Assembly (NCBI GenBank): GCA_002393895.1
Contig: DGUE01000026.1
Span: 1-6,299 of the forward strand
DNA: 6,299 nt
Source: Bacteroidales bacterium UBA4318
Lineage (GTDB): Bacteria; Bacteroidota; Bacteroidia; Bacteroidales; UBA932
Direction of reading: 5' to 3'
Each line of letters starts with the position of its first letter. Positions within the stretch are counted from its first letter, which is position 1. The notes under the pieces are model-generated. The model was not told the DNA's origin. It was given only the letters and a program-made list of their open reading frames with translations, and did not search any database. Below are positions 5,720-6,299 of this stretch, piece by piece. The translations under genes and the position numbers were made by a program.

Positions 5720-6299
5720 ATGTCACAGGAAATACTCAGAACGAAGGTCAAGGACCTTCTTGTCAAAGCGCCCGGAGAAGAAGTGCTCGCGAAGGGCTGG
5801 GTGCGCACCAAACGTGGAAACAAAGAGATCGCGTTCATCGCCCTGAACGACGGATCTACCATAGATAACATACAGATTGTTCTCGACAAGAACGCTACCG
5901 ATCCCACCCTGCTCTCGAAGATCACCACGGGGGCATGCATCGCCGTGCGCGGCAGGCTGGTCGAGTCGATAGGCAGCGGGCAGGCAGTCGAGATCCAGGC
6001 ATCCGACATAGAGCTTTACGGGGAATGCGACCCCGTACGCTATCCGCTGCAGAAGAAGGACACCAGCTTCGAGTATCTGCGCACCGTCGCGCACATGCGC
6101 CCGCGTACCAATACTTTCGGAGCCGTGCTGCGCCTCCGCAGCCAGATGGCATACGCCATCCATGAGTATTTCCACTCAAAGGGCTTCGTCTATCTGCACA
6201 CCCCTCTCATCACGGCCTCCGACGCCGAGGGAGCGGGCAACATGTTCCAGGTGACGACCCTCGACCTCAACGCGCCCCTCCCCCGCGACAAGAAGGGAG
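5720..6299 (+). CDS. asnS: Asparaginyl-tRNA synthetase, N-terminal part
   Basis: The reading frame is open from ATG 5720 to the window end, giving 193 residues of a protein usually about 465 long. AsnRS is a cytoplasmic class IIb aminoacyl-tRNA synthetase that charges tRNA-Asn with asparagine using ATP. The N-terminal OB-fold anticodon-binding domain spans about 23-105, with [32 protein letters not shown] and [13 protein letters not shown]. The linker has the typical [14 protein letters not shown] and [17 protein letters not shown] (125-141). Class II motif 1 lies around [15 protein letters not shown] (151-165), followed by [15 protein letters not shown] (166-180), diagnostic of AsnRS rather than AspRS. 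No Shine-Dalgarno precedes the ATG; the leader is purely A/T-rich. The gene is truncated by the window edge, not by mutation. Confidence 0.95.
   Translation, partial: MSQEILRTKVKDLLVKAPGEEVLAKGWVRTKRGNKEIAFIALNDGSTIDNIQIVLDKNATDPTLLSKITTGACIAVRGRLVESIGSGQAVEIQASDIELYGECDPVRYPLQKKDTSFEYLRTVAHMRPRTNTFGAVLRLRSQMAYAIHEYFHSKGFVYLHTPLITASDAEGAGNMFQVTTLDLNAPLPRDKKG

Noticed and set aside
5701..6179. Minus-strand ORFs opposite the asnS start
   Set aside because: asnS is unmistakable in the forward frame, and the antisense frames show no domain.
1..6299. Mobile element, CRISPR, toxin-antitoxin or defence system
   Set aside because: No repeat arrays, transposase, integrase, attachment-like repeats or defence motifs were seen on either strand. 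DprA alone is a normal core gene, not evidence of a defence island.

Overview
The window reads as an ordinary chromosomal segment of a Bacteroidota bacterium, most likely a Bacteroidales member with moderately high GC. The evidence is the exbB / small membrane protein / exbD / exbD cluster, the type of AsnRS and TatD, the near absence of Shine-Dalgarno sequences, and a TAnnTTTG-type promoter box. Nothing points to a mobile element, CRISPR array, phage or RNA gene. All genes are on the + strand and packed closely.

Region 1 (1-261): the last 65 codons of queA (queuosine tRNA modification), closed by a GC-rich hairpin and T-run. Region 2 (279-3260): three tightly packed genes, dprA (single-stranded DNA / RecA loading), tatD (metal-dependent nuclease family) and ansA (cytoplasmic type I asparaginase). 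The dprA-tatD gap is 10 bases, and tatD and ansA share an ATGA overlap. Region 3 (3261-3363): an AT-rich gap of 103 bases, the most likely main promoter of the window. Region 4 (3364-5702): a four-gene Exb cluster consisting of a signal-peptide-bearing ExbB/TolQ-type channel, an uncharacterised four-helix membrane protein, and two different ExbD-type proteins, ended by a strong intrinsic terminator. Region 5 (5720-end): the first 193 codons of asnS, cut by the window edge.

The Exb products would form a proton-driven inner-membrane motor that energises TonB-dependent outer-membrane transport. No tonB lies in the window. I see no clearly new system. The points most worth a second look are the unknown membrane protein inside the Exb cluster, the paired unequal ExbDs, the ExbB lacking the acidic residue expected in its third membrane helix, and the arrangement in which dprA and asnS each start exactly 17 bases after the T-run of an intrinsic terminator.
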